Notes: generated by a model from the sequence alone, not told the origin. DNA of 64,000 bases from Cellulosimicrobium cellulans (GCF_016921195.1 NZ_JAFGYF010000002.1:310001-374000), one strand, 5' to 3'; shown: positions 49,430 through 58,976, numbered from the stretch's first letter. Numbers and translations are program-made.

Positions 49430-51106
49430 TCAGAGCTGTTCGAGGTAGCGGTGGACGAGCATGACGGCCATGGCGCCCTCGCCGACGGCGGACGCGACGC
49501 GCTTGGCGGACTCGGCACGCACGTCGCCGGCGGCGAACACGCCCGGGACGGACGTCTCCAGGTGGTAGGGGGGACGGTCGAGCGTCCACCCGGCGGGCGG
49601 GGCGCCGTCGTGCAGCAGGTCGGGGCCGGCGAGCACGAACCCGCGGGGGTCGCGCGCGACGACGCCGTCGAGCCAGTCGGTGCGGGGCGCTGCGCCGATG
49701 AACACGAACGCCCACCCGCACTCGACGCGCGTGGTCTCGCCGGTGTCGACGTCGCGCAGCTCGAGGTGCTCCAGGTGGTCGTCGCCCGACGCCGCGACGA
49801 CCTCGGTGCGGGTGAGGACGCGCACGCGCGGGTGGGCCTCGACCTGCTCGACGAGGTAGGACGACATGGACCGGGCGAGGGAGTCGCCGCGCACGACGAG
49901 CGTGACCTGCTTGGCGTCGCGCGCGAGGTAGAGCGCCGCCTGCCCGGCGGAGTTGGCGCCGCCGACGACGTACACCTCCTGGTCCTGGCACGCGGACGCC
50001 TCGGTGAGCGCCGAGCCGTAGAACACGCCGCGGCCCACGAGGTCGGCGAGGCCCGGGCCGTCGAGCAGCCGGTAGGAGACGCCGGACGCGAGGATCACGG
50101 TGTGCGCGTCGATCGACGTGCCGTCGGGGAACCGCACGGAGCGCGCCGGACCGTCGACGTCGAGCTCGACGGCGTCGCGCGTCGTGACGATCTCCGCCCC
50201 GAACCGCACGGCCTGGCGCCGGGCGCGCTCGGCGAGCTGGGCGCCGGAGATGCCGTCGGGGAACCCGAGGTAGTTGTCGATGCGCGAGCTCTGACCGGCC
50301 TGGCCGCCGGTCGCGGTGCGCTCGACGAGCACCGTCCGCAGGCCCTCCGACGCCCCGTAGAGCGCGGCGCTGAGCCCGGCGGGTCCGCCACCGACGACGA
50401 CGAGGTCGTAGAAGTCGGCCGCGGGCCGCGTGGCGAGGCCGACGCGCTCGGCGAGCGTCGCGTCGTCGGGCGCGACGAGCGCCTGGCCCTCCGGCGTCAC
50501 CACGAGCGGGAGGGACTCGCCGTCGGCCTGGGCGGCGGTGAGCAGGCGAGCTCCCTCGGCGGACTCGGACGGGTACCACCGGTAGGGCACGCGGTTGCGC
50601 GCGAGGAACTCGCGCACCTGCGACGACCGCGCCGACCACCGGTGCCCGACGACGACGGTCTCGGCCGGCCGGCGCCGGTCGGTCGCGGACCATGCCTCGA
50701 GCTGGGCGTCCACGACGGGGTAGAGCTTCTCCTCGGGCGGGTCCCACGGCTTGAGCAGGTAGTAGTCGAGGTCGACGACGTTGATCGCCTCGATCGCGGC
50801 CTCGGTGTCCGCGTAGGCGGTGAGCAGGACGCGTCGGGCGGCCGGGAAGAGGTCCATCGCCTGCTCGAGGAGCTCGACGCCGGTCATGCCGGGCATGCGG
50901 TGGTCGGCGAGCACGACGGCGACGTCCTCGCCCCGCAGCGCGAGCTCGCGCAGCGCGTCGAGCGTCGCGGCGCCCGACTCGGCGCGCACGATGCGGAACC
51001 GGTCGCCGTAGCGGCGGCGCAGGTCGCGCGCGACCGCGCGCGAGACCCCGGGGTCGTCGTCCACGGTGACGATGGCGGGGCGGGTCGTCGCGACGGTCGG
51101 TTCCAC
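49430..51106 (-). CDS. Response regulator fused to a thioredoxin-reductase-like flavoprotein lacking CxxC
   Basis: The 558-residue protein starts with a receiver domain (about 10-130: IVTVDDDPG, Asp68 in LADHRMPG, Lys119 in LLKPWDPP). A short thioredoxin-fold-like segment without a Cys pair follows (about 148-225: ETVVVGHRWSARSSQVREFLARNRVPYRWYP). The rest is a TrxR-like flavoprotein with FAD motif VVVGGGPAGLSAALYGAS, NADPH motif VVGGANSAGQAALYLA and GVFAAGDVRAESAKRVA. Where thioredoxin reductase has CATC, this protein reads YGSALTEASACQDQ, so the dithiol is missing. A GTG start at 51106 has GAGGAGG upstream. It heads the operon with the cNMP-domain kinase and LtrA. Confidence 0.88.
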   Translation of the reverse strand: MEPTVATTRPAIVTVDDDPGVSRAVARDLRRRYGDRFRIVRAESGAATLDALRELALRGEDVAVVLADHRMPGMTGVELLEQAMDLFPAARRVLLTAYADTEAAIEAINVVDLDYYLLKPWDPPEEKLYPVVDAQLEAWSATDRRRPAETVVVGHRWSARSSQVREFLARNRVPYRWYPSESAEGARLLTAAQADGESLPLVVTPEGQALVAPDDATLAERVGLATRPAADFYDLVVVGGGPAGLSAALYGASEGLRTVLVERTATGGQAGQSSRIDNYLGFPDGISGAQLAERARRQAVRFGAEIVTTRDAVELDVDGPARSVRFPDGTSIDAHTVILASGVSYRLLDGPGLADLVGRGVFYGSALTEASACQDQEVYVVGGANSAGQAALYLARDAKQVTLVVRGDSLARSMSSYLVEQVEAHPRVRVLTRTEVVAASGDDHLEHLELRDVDTGETTRVECGWAFVFIGAAPRTDWLDGVVARDPRGFVLAGPDLLHDGAPPAGWTLDRPPYHLETSVPGVFAAGDVRAESAKRVASAVGEGAMAVMLVHRYLEQL

Positions 51107-51194
51107 ACGGCCTCCTCGGGGAGCCACGGACGGGCGACTGCCATCCTCCCGCCGGGATGGTCCCGCGTCCACGGCGGCGTGGCGCAGGTCACTC

Positions 51195-51239
51195 TTGACG
51201 GCCGTCCGCACTGCGCTAGGTTAGGCAAGGCAAACCTCA
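51195..51239 (+). promoter_or_regulatory. Promoter with overlapping iron box upstream of the siderophore operon
   Basis: TTGACG (51195-51200), 16 bases, TAGGTT (51217-51222) make a good sigma-70-type promoter. TTAGGCAAGGCAAACCTCA (51221-51239) matches the IdeR consensus at 15 of 19 positions and overlaps the -10 element, the normal layout for iron repression of the operon starting at 51292. Confidence 0.8.
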
Positions 51240-51291
51240 GGTTGCCCGCCGCGATCCGTGGCGGTCCTCTCCCCGCACGTGGAGCCTCGTC

Positions 51292-52863
51292 ATGCTCTCA
51301 GCACGATCCGTCGCGCCCGCGCACGGCCCCTCGACCTCCCCGGCCCTGCTCACGGGCGCGACCGCGGGCGACTACGCGAGCACCCTGCACGCCGTCGTCG
51401 ACGACGTGGCGGCGCGCGCGGCCGCGGTGACCCAGCCCTGGTCGGGCGCGAGCCGGGCGCACCTCGCGACGCTCGTCGACGCGGTCGACCTCGACGCCCC
51501 GGGCGTCGGCACCGACGCCGCGCTGCGCGAGGCCGCCGACCTCTACGCGACCCACGCGGTGTGGTTCCACGACCCCGCGTACGCGGCCCACCTCAACTGC
51601 CCGGTCGCGCTGCCCGCCGTCGGCGCCGAGGCGATGCTCGCGGCGGTCAACACGTCCGTCGACACGTTCGACCAGTCGACGGTCGCGACGCTCATGGAGC
51701 GCCGCGTCGTCGCGTGGACCGCGCGCCGCGTCGGGTACCCCGCCGGCGACGGGGTGCTCACCTCCGGGGGCACGCAGTCCAACCTGCACGCGCTCTTCCT
51801 CGCCCGCGAGCGCGCGGTCGAGCGCGCGGCGCGCGCGGGCGGACCCGGTCGGTCCGCCGTGCTGCCGCGCCTGCGCGTCCTCGCGTCCGCGTCGAGCCAC
51901 TTCAGCGTGGCCCGCTCGGCCCTGCTGCTCGGCCTGGCGGACGACGCGGTGGTCCACGTCGACGCCGACGCCGACGGACGCCTCGACCCCGCGGCGCTCG
52001 CGGCGGCGATCGGCGCGGTGCGCGCGGGGGGTGAGGTCGTCATGGCGGTCGTCGCGACCGCGGGTACGACCGACCGCGGCTGCGTGGACCCCCTCGCGGC
52101 GGTCGCGGACGTGTGCGACGCGACGGGCGTGTGGCTGCACGTCGACGCGGCGTACGGCTGCGGGCTGCTCGTGTCCCCGACGCGCCGGCACCTGCTCGAC
52201 GGGATCGAGCGGTCCCGCTCGGTGACCGTGGACTACCACAAGGCGTTCTTCCAGCCCGTGTCCGCGAGCGCGCTGATCGTGCGCGACCGCGCCGACCTGG
52301 AGCGTGTCGCCCACCACGCGGACTACCTCAACCCGCGCGAGAACGCCGAGCCCAATCAGGTCGACGTGTCGCTCCAGACGACCCGGCGCTTCGACGCGCT
52401 CAAGCTCTGGGCGACGCTGCGCGCGCTCGGCCCGGACGGCGTCGGCGCGATGGTCGACGCGGTGTGCGACCTCGCCGCGGCCGTGCACGCCGACCTCGCC
52501 CACGATCCCGACCTGCGGGTGCTCGCTCGCACCGACCTGTCCACCGTCCTGTTCCGCTACGAGCCGCCGGGCCTGGCCGCGCGGCACGCCGACCGGCTCG
52601 TGCCGCTCGTGCGGCGCGTGCTGTTCGAGTCCGGGCGCGCGGTCGTCGCCAAGACGGTGCTCGACGGCGTCCCGTGCCTCAAGCTCACGCTGCTCAACCC
52701 GGCCGTGACGCTCGCGGACGTGCGCCGCGTCCTCGACCTCGTGCGCACGACCGCGCAGGCGCTCGTCGAGCGCGACGCGCTGCTGGAGGACGGGGACGGC
52801 GACGACGCGCACGCCGCGGAGCTCGTGGCCTCGCTCGCGACGGCCGGGGCGGTGGCGCGATGA
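51292..52863 (+). CDS. desA: PLP-dependent lysine decarboxylase, siderophore pathway (DesA-like)
   Basis: The 523-residue group II decarboxylase has SGGTQSNLHALFLARE, HFSVARSA (phosphate/PLP contacts), WLHVDAAYGCG (Asp285) and VTVDYHKAFFQPVSASAL (Schiff-base Lys317), then HHADYLNPRENAEPNQVDVSLQTTRRFDALKLWATLRALG. In desferrioxamine biosynthesis DesA converts lysine to cadaverine. The assignment to lysine rests on the following desB, desC-desD genes. The stop overlaps the next start (ATGA). The iron box promoter lies 53-97 bp upstream. Confidence 0.87.
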   Translation: MLSARSVAPAHGPSTSPALLTGATAGDYASTLHAVVDDVAARAAAVTQPWSGASRAHLATLVDAVDLDAPGVGTDAALREAADLYATHAVWFHDPAYAAHLNCPVALPAVGAEAMLAAVNTSVDTFDQSTVATLMERRVVAWTARRVGYPAGDGVLTSGGTQSNLHALFLARERAVERAARAGGPGRSAVLPRLRVLASASSHFSVARSALLLGLADDAVVHVDADADGRLDPAALAAAIGAVRAGGEVVMAVVATAGTTDRGCVDPLAAVADVCDATGVWLHVDAAYGCGLLVSPTRRHLLDGIERSRSVTVDYHKAFFQPVSASALIVRDRADLERVAHHADYLNPRENAEPNQVDVSLQTTRRFDALKLWATLRALGPDGVGAMVDAVCDLAAAVHADLAHDPDLRVLARTDLSTVLFRYEPPGLAARHADRLVPLVRRVLFESGRAVVAKTVLDGVPCLKLTLLNPAVTLADVRRVLDLVRTTAQALVERDALLEDGDGDDAHAAELVASLATAGAVAR

Positions 52864-54275
52864 GCGTCCGCGACGTCGTCGGCGTCGGCATCGGGCCGTT
52901 CAACCTCGGCCTCGCGGCGCTGTCCGCGCCCCTCGACGACCTCGACGCCGTGTTCCTCGACGCCGCGCCCGAGTTCCGCTGGCACCCCGGCATGATGATC
53001 GAGGGCGCGACGATCCAGGTCCCGTTCCTCGCCGACCTCGTCACCATGGCGGACCCCACGTCGCCGTACTCGTTCCTCGCGTTCCTCAAGGCCACGGGGC
53101 GCCTCTACCCGTTCTACATCCGCGAGTCGTTCTACCCGCTGCGCGCCGAGTACGACGCCTACTGCCGCTGGGTCGCGGCGCGGCTGACCTCGCTGCGCTG
53201 GTCGCGGCGCGTCGTCGCCGTCGAGCACGACGCGGCCGCCGACGCGTTCCTCGTGCGGGCCGAGGTGCTCGACGCGGACGGCGCCGTCACCGGCACCGAG
53301 GAGCACCGGGGCCGCCACCTCGTGCTCGGCGTCGGCACCGCGCCCGTGCTGCCGCCGGCGCTGCGGGCGCTCGCGGACGAGGTCGCGCGCGGCGAGCACC
53401 CCGGCGCCGGGCCGCTCGTGCACAGCGCGCAGTACCTGCCGCACCGCGACGCGCTCGTCGCTGCCGGGTCGGTCACGGTCGTGGGCAGCGGCCAGTCGGC
53501 CGCCGAGGTGTACCGCGACCTGCTCGACGGCGTGCACGGTGACGCCCGCAGCCCCGGGTACCGGCTCGACTGGGTGACCCGCTCGCCGCGCTTCTTCCCG
53601 ATGGAGTACACCAAGCTCACGCTCGAGATGACGTCGCCGGAGTACACCGACCACTTCCACGCCCTGCCGCTCGAGCTGCGCCAGCTTCTCGGTCGTGAGC
53701 AGCGCGGCCTGTACAAGGGGATCAGCGGCGACCTCGTGGACGAGATCTACGACGCTCTGTACCGTCTGAGCCTCGACCGCCCGGTGCCGACGACGCTGCT
53801 CACGGACACGGAGGTCGTGGCCGCGCGCTACGAGCCGCGGGCGGGTGAGGCGGGGGAGTACGTGCTGCGCCTGCGCCACGCCCAGCTCGGGCGCGAGGTC
53901 GAGCGCCGCACGCGCGCGCTCGTCGCCGCGACGGGCTACGCGGCGGCGGTCCCCGCGTTCCTCGACCCCGTGCGCCACCTGCTCCGGTTCGACGAGCTCG
54001 GGCGGTTCGACGTCGCGCGCGACTACACGGTCGACGACGCGCGAAGGGTCCACGTGCTCAACGGCGAGGAGCACACGCACGGGATCACCGCCCCGGACCT
54101 CGGGTTCGCCGCGTGGCGCAACGCCGTGGTGCTGCGGACCGTCACAGGCCGCGAGGTGTACCCGGTGGAGGAGCGGATCGCGTTCCAGACGTTCGGCCTG
54201 CCCGACGACGCGGCCGCCGCCCCGGTGACCGCGCCCGTGGGCGTCGGCGAGCGCGCGGGAGGGGAGGCCCGATGA
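52860..54275 (+). CDS. desB: FAD-dependent amine N-hydroxylase (DesB-like)
   Basis: The 471-residue lysine/ornithine N-monooxygenase family protein has the FAD motif GVGIGPFNLGLAAL, the substrate-region FHWHPGMM-like FRWHPGMMIEGATIQVPFLADLVT, NADPH motif VVGSGQSAAEVYRDLL, and the C-terminal ATGYAAAVP and NGEEHTHGITAPDLGFAAWRNAVVL. DesB N-hydroxylates cadaverine. It overlaps the DesA gene by four bases and its own stop overlaps the next start (ATGA at 54272-54275). Confidence 0.9.
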   Translation: MSVRDVVGVGIGPFNLGLAALSAPLDDLDAVFLDAAPEFRWHPGMMIEGATIQVPFLADLVTMADPTSPYSFLAFLKATGRLYPFYIRESFYPLRAEYDAYCRWVAARLTSLRWSRRVVAVEHDAAADAFLVRAEVLDADGAVTGTEEHRGRHLVLGVGTAPVLPPALRALADEVARGEHPGAGPLVHSAQYLPHRDALVAAGSVTVVGSGQSAAEVYRDLLDGVHGDARSPGYRLDWVTRSPRFFPMEYTKLTLEMTSPEYTDHFHALPLELRQLLGREQRGLYKGISGDLVDEIYDALYRLSLDRPVPTTLLTDTEVVAARYEPRAGEAGEYVLRLRHAQLGREVERRTRALVAATGYAAAVPAFLDPVRHLLRFDELGRFDVARDYTVDDARRVHVLNGEEHTHGITAPDLGFAAWRNAVVLRTVTGREVYPVEERIAFQTFGLPDDAAAAPVTAPVGVGERAGGEAR

Positions 54276-56740
54276 GCACGGTGACCACCCCGCCGTCGTC
54301 CGCGGTCCCGACGGGCGACCGCGCTCCGGCCCCGGACCCCGTGTTCGCGGTGCGGGTCCGCCTCGGCGCGGGTCGTGCGGACGTCTCGTTCGACGCCGTC
54401 GACCCGGCGCGCGACGCCGGGCTCGTGCAGGGCTGGCTCGCCCACCCGCGCTCGGCGTTCTGGCAGCTCGGCCACCTCGACGTGGACGGCGTGCGGGGCT
54501 ACCTCGCCGAGGTGACCGCGGACCCGCACCAGGACGCGTGGCTCGGCCGCGTGGACGGCGTGCCGGCGTTCCTCGTCGAGACCTACGACCCGGCGCGCGT
54601 CACGCTCGCCGACGTCCCCGCGGCCGTCGCGCACCTGGAGCCGGGCGACGTCGGGATGCACCTGCTCGTCGCGCCCCCGGCCGGTCCCGCGCGCAGCGGG
54701 TTCACGTCCGCGGTGATGGGCGCCGTCGTGCGCTTCTGCCTCGACCGCGCCGGGCGCGGGGCGCGGCGCGTCGTCGTCGAGCCCGACGTGCGCAACGTCG
54801 CGATCGCGGCGAAGAACGCGGCGGCCGGGTTCCGTGTGCTGGCCGAGCTCGAGCTGCCGGGCAAGACGGCGCACCTCGCGGTCGCGACGCGCGCCGACCT
54901 CGACGCGAGCCCGCTGGGGGACGGCGTCGACGTCGTCCCGCACCTGCGCGCCGACCTGGCCGAGCGCGCGCACCGCCACCTCGTCGCCAAGGCGATCGCC
55001 GAGCTCACGCACGAGCGCCTGCTCGCACCGCGCGCCGAGGTCTGGCCGGTCGAGCCCAACGGCCCGGGCCAGTACGTGCTGCCCGTCGCGGGCGGCGCCG
55101 TCGAGTACCGCTTCGTCGCGCGTCGCTACGCGCTGGAGCACTGGGTGCTCGACGAGGCGTCGATCCGGCGCACCGCCGTGGCCCCGGGGCCGTCCGGACA
55201 GGCGGGCGCGCCGCGCGACCTGCCCGTCGACGCCCTGGACCTCGTCGTCGAGCTGCAGCCCGACCTGAACATCCCCGACGACCTGCTTGCGACCTACCTC
55301 GAGGAGGTGTCCTCGACGCTCGCGAGCGCGACCGCCAAGCTCGAACGGTACGAGCGCACGGGGGGCCCGAGCGCCGTCGACCTCCTCGACGCCTCGTTCC
55401 AGGAGGTCGAGGCGGCCATGACCGAGGGGCACCCGGGGTTCGTCGCGAACAACGGGCGCATCGGGTTCGGCCTCTCCGAGTACCGCGCCTACGCGCCCGA
55501 GAACGGCGGGCGCGTGCGCCTGGTCTGGCTCGCGGCACGGCGCGAGCACACGCACCTCGCGCTCGGCGCCGGGCTCGACGAGGCGTCGCACTACGCGGGC
55601 GAGCTCACCGCCGACGAGCGCGCCGCGTTCGCGGACCGGCTCGCCGCGCGCGGACTCGACCCGGCCGACTACCTCTACCTGCCCGTGCACCCGTGGCAGT
55701 GGGAGCACCGGGTGCCCATCACGTTCGCCGCGGACGTCGCGCGCGGCGACCTCGTGCCGCTCGGGCAGGGCGCCGACGAGTACCAGCCGCAGCAGTCGAT
55801 CCGCACCCTGTTCAACCGCACCCGCCCCGGGCGTCACTACGTCAAGGTCGCGCTCGCGATCCAGAACATGGGGTTCCTGCGCGGCCTGTCGCCCGACTAC
55901 ATGCGCGACACGCCCGCGATCAACGACTGGGTGGCCGACCTCGTCGCCGCCGACCCCGAGCTCGGCGGTCGCGGCTTCACCGTGCTGCGCGAGCTCGCCT
56001 CGGTCGGGTACACCGGCGACGTCTACCACCGCACCGCCACGCCGTCCCCGCACCGCAAGATGCTCGCCGCCCTGTGGCGCGAGAGCCCCGTGCCGCGCAC
56101 CGCGCCCGGGGAGCGCCTCGCCACCATGGCCTCGCTCCTGCACCGCGACGCCGACGGCGCCGCGCACGCGACCGCGCTCGTGCGCGCCTGCGGCCTCGAC
56201 CCCGCCGACTGGGTGCGCGCCTACCTCGACGCCTACCTGCGCCCGCTCGCCCACGCCCTGCTCGCGCACGACCTCGCGTTCATGCCGCACGGCGAGAACC
56301 TCATCCTCGTGCTGCGCGACCACGTCGTCGTCCGCGCCGTCATGAAGGACGTCGGCGAGGAGATCGCGGTGCTCGGCGACGCCCCGCTCCCGTCCGGCGT
56401 CGAGCGCGTGCGCGCCGTCGTCGACGGCGAGGAGAAGGCTCTCGCGATCTTCACCGACGTGTACGACGGCGTCCTGCGCCACCTCGCCGCGATCCTCGCC
56501 GGAGACGGCGTGCTGCCCGAGGACCGGTTCTGGCGCCTCGTCGCCGAGTGCCTCGACGCCCACCGGGCCGACCACCCCGACCTGCGCAGCGGCGTCGACC
56601 TGCGCGCACCACGGTTCGCGCACTCGTGCCTCAACCGGCTCCAGCTGCGCAACACGCTCCAGATGGTCGACCTCGCCGACCAGTCCGCGTCCCTGCTGTA
56701 CGCGGGCACGCTCGCCAACCCCGCCGCGCGGGACGCCTGA
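54272..56740 (+). CDS. Fused acyltransferase and NIS siderophore synthetase (DesC-DesD fusion)
   Basis: The 822-residue protein joins two pathway enzymes. Residues about 35-205 are an IucB/DesC-like GNAT (FWQLGHLDVDGVRGYLAEV, FLVETYDP, GDVGMHLLVAPP, RVVVEPDVRNVAIAAKNAAAGFRV). Residues about 225-822 are an IucA/IucC-type NIS synthetase with TEGHPGFVANNGRIGFGLSEY, LPVHPWQWEH, HRKMLAALWRES and MPHGENLILVLRDH. DesC acylates N-hydroxycadaverine with succinyl-CoA or similar; DesD oligomerises and cyclises the product with ATP. In Streptomyces these are separate genes. The AGGGGAGG site lies just before the ATG. Confidence 0.92.
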   Translation: MSTVTTPPSSAVPTGDRAPAPDPVFAVRVRLGAGRADVSFDAVDPARDAGLVQGWLAHPRSAFWQLGHLDVDGVRGYLAEVTADPHQDAWLGRVDGVPAFLVETYDPARVTLADVPAAVAHLEPGDVGMHLLVAPPAGPARSGFTSAVMGAVVRFCLDRAGRGARRVVVEPDVRNVAIAAKNAAAGFRVLAELELPGKTAHLAVATRADLDASPLGDGVDVVPHLRADLAERAHRHLVAKAIAELTHERLLAPRAEVWPVEPNGPGQYVLPVAGGAVEYRFVARRYALEHWVLDEASIRRTAVAPGPSGQAGAPRDLPVDALDLVVELQPDLNIPDDLLATYLEEVSSTLASATAKLERYERTGGPSAVDLLDASFQEVEAAMTEGHPGFVANNGRIGFGLSEYRAYAPENGGRVRLVWLAARREHTHLALGAGLDEASHYAGELTADERAAFADRLAARGLDPADYLYLPVHPWQWEHRVPITFAADVARGDLVPLGQGADEYQPQQSIRTLFNRTRPGRHYVKVALAIQNMGFLRGLSPDYMRDTPAINDWVADLVAADPELGGRGFTVLRELASVGYTGDVYHRTATPSPHRKMLAALWRESPVPRTAPGERLATMASLLHRDADGAAHATALVRACGLDPADWVRAYLDAYLRPLAHALLAHDLAFMPHGENLILVLRDHVVVRAVMKDVGEEIAVLGDAPLPSGVERVRAVVDGEEKALAIFTDVYDGVLRHLAAILAGDGVLPEDRFWRLVAECLDAHRADHPDLRSGVDLRAPRFAHSCLNRLQLRNTLQMVDLADQSASLLYAGTLANPAARDA

Positions 56741-56741
56741 C

Positions 56742-58976
56742 GTGCGCGCCCCGGCGACCCCGGACCTCCCGCGCGGCGGGTTCGCCGTGCACCGCGACTC
56801 GTGGGGCGTGCCGCACGTGCGTGCCGCCGACGAGCTCGCGCTCGCCCGCGGCCAGGGCTACGTCACCGCGCTCGACCGCGGCTGGCAGATCGAGGTCGAC
56901 CGGTGGCGCGCCGAGGGGCGCCTCGCCGAACGCCTGGGCGAGCCCGGCCTCGCGTGGGACCGGTTCGCCCACCGCGTCCGCCTCGCCGACACCGCGCGCC
57001 GCGCCTACGCGGCGCTCACGGACGACGACCGCGCCTGGGTCGACGCGTACACCGCCGGCGTCGACGAGGGCCTGGCCCGGGGCCGCGACGTGCCCGAGCT
57101 GCACGCGCTCGCCGACCCGGCGTGGCCCGGCGGGGGCGACCTGCCCCCGCACGAGCCGTGGCCCGCGTGGGCGCCGCTCGGCGTGTTCCTCGTCGCGCAC
57201 GTCCTCTTCTCCGGCTTCCCGCACGTGCTGTGGCGCGACCACGTCGCCCGCACGCTCGGGGCCGCCGTCGCGCGGTCGCGGCCCGACGTGCCGCTCACCG
57301 ACGTGCTCGACCTGCTCGCCGTCGACGGCGGCCCCGGCTCGGGGTCGAACGCGTGGGCGCTCGCGGGCGCGCGCACGCGCAGCGGGGCGCCGCTGCTCGC
57401 GGGCGACCCGCACCGCCTGCTCGAGCTGCCGGGGGTTTACCAGCAGGTGCGCCTCGCGTGCGCGGACTACGACGTGCTCGGCCTCGCCTTCCCCGGCGTG
57501 CCGGGGCTCCCGCACTTCGGCCACGCCGGTGCCGCGGCCTGGGGCGTGACGAACGCGATGGCGCACCACGTCGACGTCGTCGCCGAGCGCCTGCGCCGGA
57601 CCGCCGACGGCGGGGTCGAGGCGCTGGGGCCGGACGGCCCCGAGCCCGCGGACGTCGTCGTCGCGACCGTGCGCGTGCGCGCCGCCGGCGGGCCCGTGGA
57701 GCACCGGGTGGAGACGGTCGAGACGGCGCGCGGCGTCGTCGTGACCGGCGGCCCGGACGAGCCCGACCGCACGTTCGCGGTCCGCCTGCCCGCGCGCGTG
57801 GACGCCGACCTCGGCGTCGCGGCGTGGCGGCGGCTGCTGCGCGCCCGCTCGGCGCGCGACGTGACGGACGCGTTCGCGACGTGGGCCGACCCGGTGGACC
57901 GCGTGCTCGCGGCGGACCGCGACGAGGTGCTGTCCGTCACCGCGGGCCGCGTGCCGCGCCGGGAGGCGGTCGAGCGCGTCCTGCCGCTGACCGCGTGGTC
58001 CGACGCCGCGCGCGACCGCCCGTGGGTCGTGCCGCCCGGGCCCGTGGCCGTCGACGACGTCGCGGTCGACGCGAACGAGCGCCCCGCGCGCCCGGAGATC
58101 GACCTCGGCCACACGTACGCACCGCCCCACCGCGCGCGGCGCATCCGCGCGCTGCTCGACGCGGCCGGTGACGACGGGACGGCCGCGGACCAGTCGCGCG
58201 TGCACGCGGACACGCTGCTCGCCGGGGCCGGCGAGCTGCTGCGGTGGCTCGACGAGGCCACGGGCGAGGCGGGCTCGCGCGATCCCGGGTCGGTGCGCGC
58301 CGCCCGCCGTCTGCGCGACTGGGACCGCCGCATGGACGCGGACGGCGCGGACGCCGCCCTGTTCGCCGCGTGGCGCTCCGCGCTCGCGCGCCGGGTCGCC
58401 GCGCACCCCGCGCTCGCACCCCTGCACGCGCCGCACGGGCTCGACCCGATCTTCGCGCCGTGGCTGTCGGTCACCGCGCGCGTCGCGGACGCGCTCCCGG
58501 CGCTGCTCGGCGCCGCCTGGCTGGGGATCGACGGGGCGGGCGAGGCGTGGACCGCGCTGGGGGAGGTCGTCCGGGGCCCCGGGGGCAGCGACGACCCCGG
58601 CCGGGCAGGCCCGGACCGGACGGGCGCCGCGCCCGTGTGGGGCGACACCCACCGCGTGCGCGGGCTCCACGTGCTCCTCGACGTGCCGGGCGCGCCGGTC
58701 CCGGACGTGCCGGACGTGCCGCTCGGCGGCGACACGGACACCGTGCGCTGCACCGCGAGCGTGCCGGGGATCGCCGACGTGTGCGTGCGCGGGTCGGTCG
58801 CGCGCTGGGTGTGGGACCTCGCCGACCGGGACGCGAGCCGGTGGGGCGTGCCGTTCGGCGCGAGCGGGGACCCGCGCTCGCCGCACTTCGCCGACCAGCT
58901 CTGCGCGTGGGCCGAGGCCGAGACCGTGCCCGTCGTGACCGACTGGGCCCTGCTGCGCCACGAGGAGACCCGATGA
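56742..58976 (+). CDS. desG: Penicillin-acylase-family protein in the siderophore operon (DesG-like)
   Basis: The 744-residue Ntn-hydrolase family protein has no signal peptide. WGVPHVRAADELALARGQGYVTALDRGWQIEVDRWRAEGRLAE is the alpha-chain start pattern. The autoprocessing site is GGPGSGSNAWALAG with nucleophile Ser202, followed by LLAGDPHR and FPGVPGLPHFGHAGAAAWGVTNA; the C-terminal part has PFGASGDPRSPHFADQLCAWAEAE. Streptomyces desferrioxamine clusters carry a similar penicillin-amidase gene, desG, thought to supply or remove aryl acyl groups. The GTG start lies one base after the previous stop and the end overlaps the next gene. Confidence 0.85.
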   Translation: MRAPATPDLPRGGFAVHRDSWGVPHVRAADELALARGQGYVTALDRGWQIEVDRWRAEGRLAERLGEPGLAWDRFAHRVRLADTARRAYAALTDDDRAWVDAYTAGVDEGLARGRDVPELHALADPAWPGGGDLPPHEPWPAWAPLGVFLVAHVLFSGFPHVLWRDHVARTLGAAVARSRPDVPLTDVLDLLAVDGGPGSGSNAWALAGARTRSGAPLLAGDPHRLLELPGVYQQVRLACADYDVLGLAFPGVPGLPHFGHAGAAAWGVTNAMAHHVDVVAERLRRTADGGVEALGPDGPEPADVVVATVRVRAAGGPVEHRVETVETARGVVVTGGPDEPDRTFAVRLPARVDADLGVAAWRRLLRARSARDVTDAFATWADPVDRVLAADRDEVLSVTAGRVPRREAVERVLPLTAWSDAARDRPWVVPPGPVAVDDVAVDANERPARPEIDLGHTYAPPHRARRIRALLDAAGDDGTAADQSRVHADTLLAGAGELLRWLDEATGEAGSRDPGSVRAARRLRDWDRRMDADGADAALFAAWRSALARRVAAHPALAPLHAPHGLDPIFAPWLSVTARVADALPALLGAAWLGIDGAGEAWTALGEVVRGPGGSDDPGRAGPDRTGAAPVWGDTHRVRGLHVLLDVPGAPVPDVPDVPLGGDTDTVRCTASVPGIADVCVRGSVARWVWDLADRDASRWGVPFGASGDPRSPHFADQLCAWAEAETVPVVTDWALLRHEETR

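Noticed and set aside
49430-51106. True thioredoxin reductase
   Set aside because: The flavoprotein domain keeps FAD and NADPH motifs but lacks the CxxC dithiol (reads GSALTEASAC), so the classical reaction is not supported.
54538-57549. Very long open frame (about 1000 codons) on the plus strand
   Set aside because: It is the +1 shadow of the DesC-DesD and acylase genes, extremely rich in Arg, Ala and Pro, with no family-like sequence. The real frames have catalytic motifs and coupled starts.
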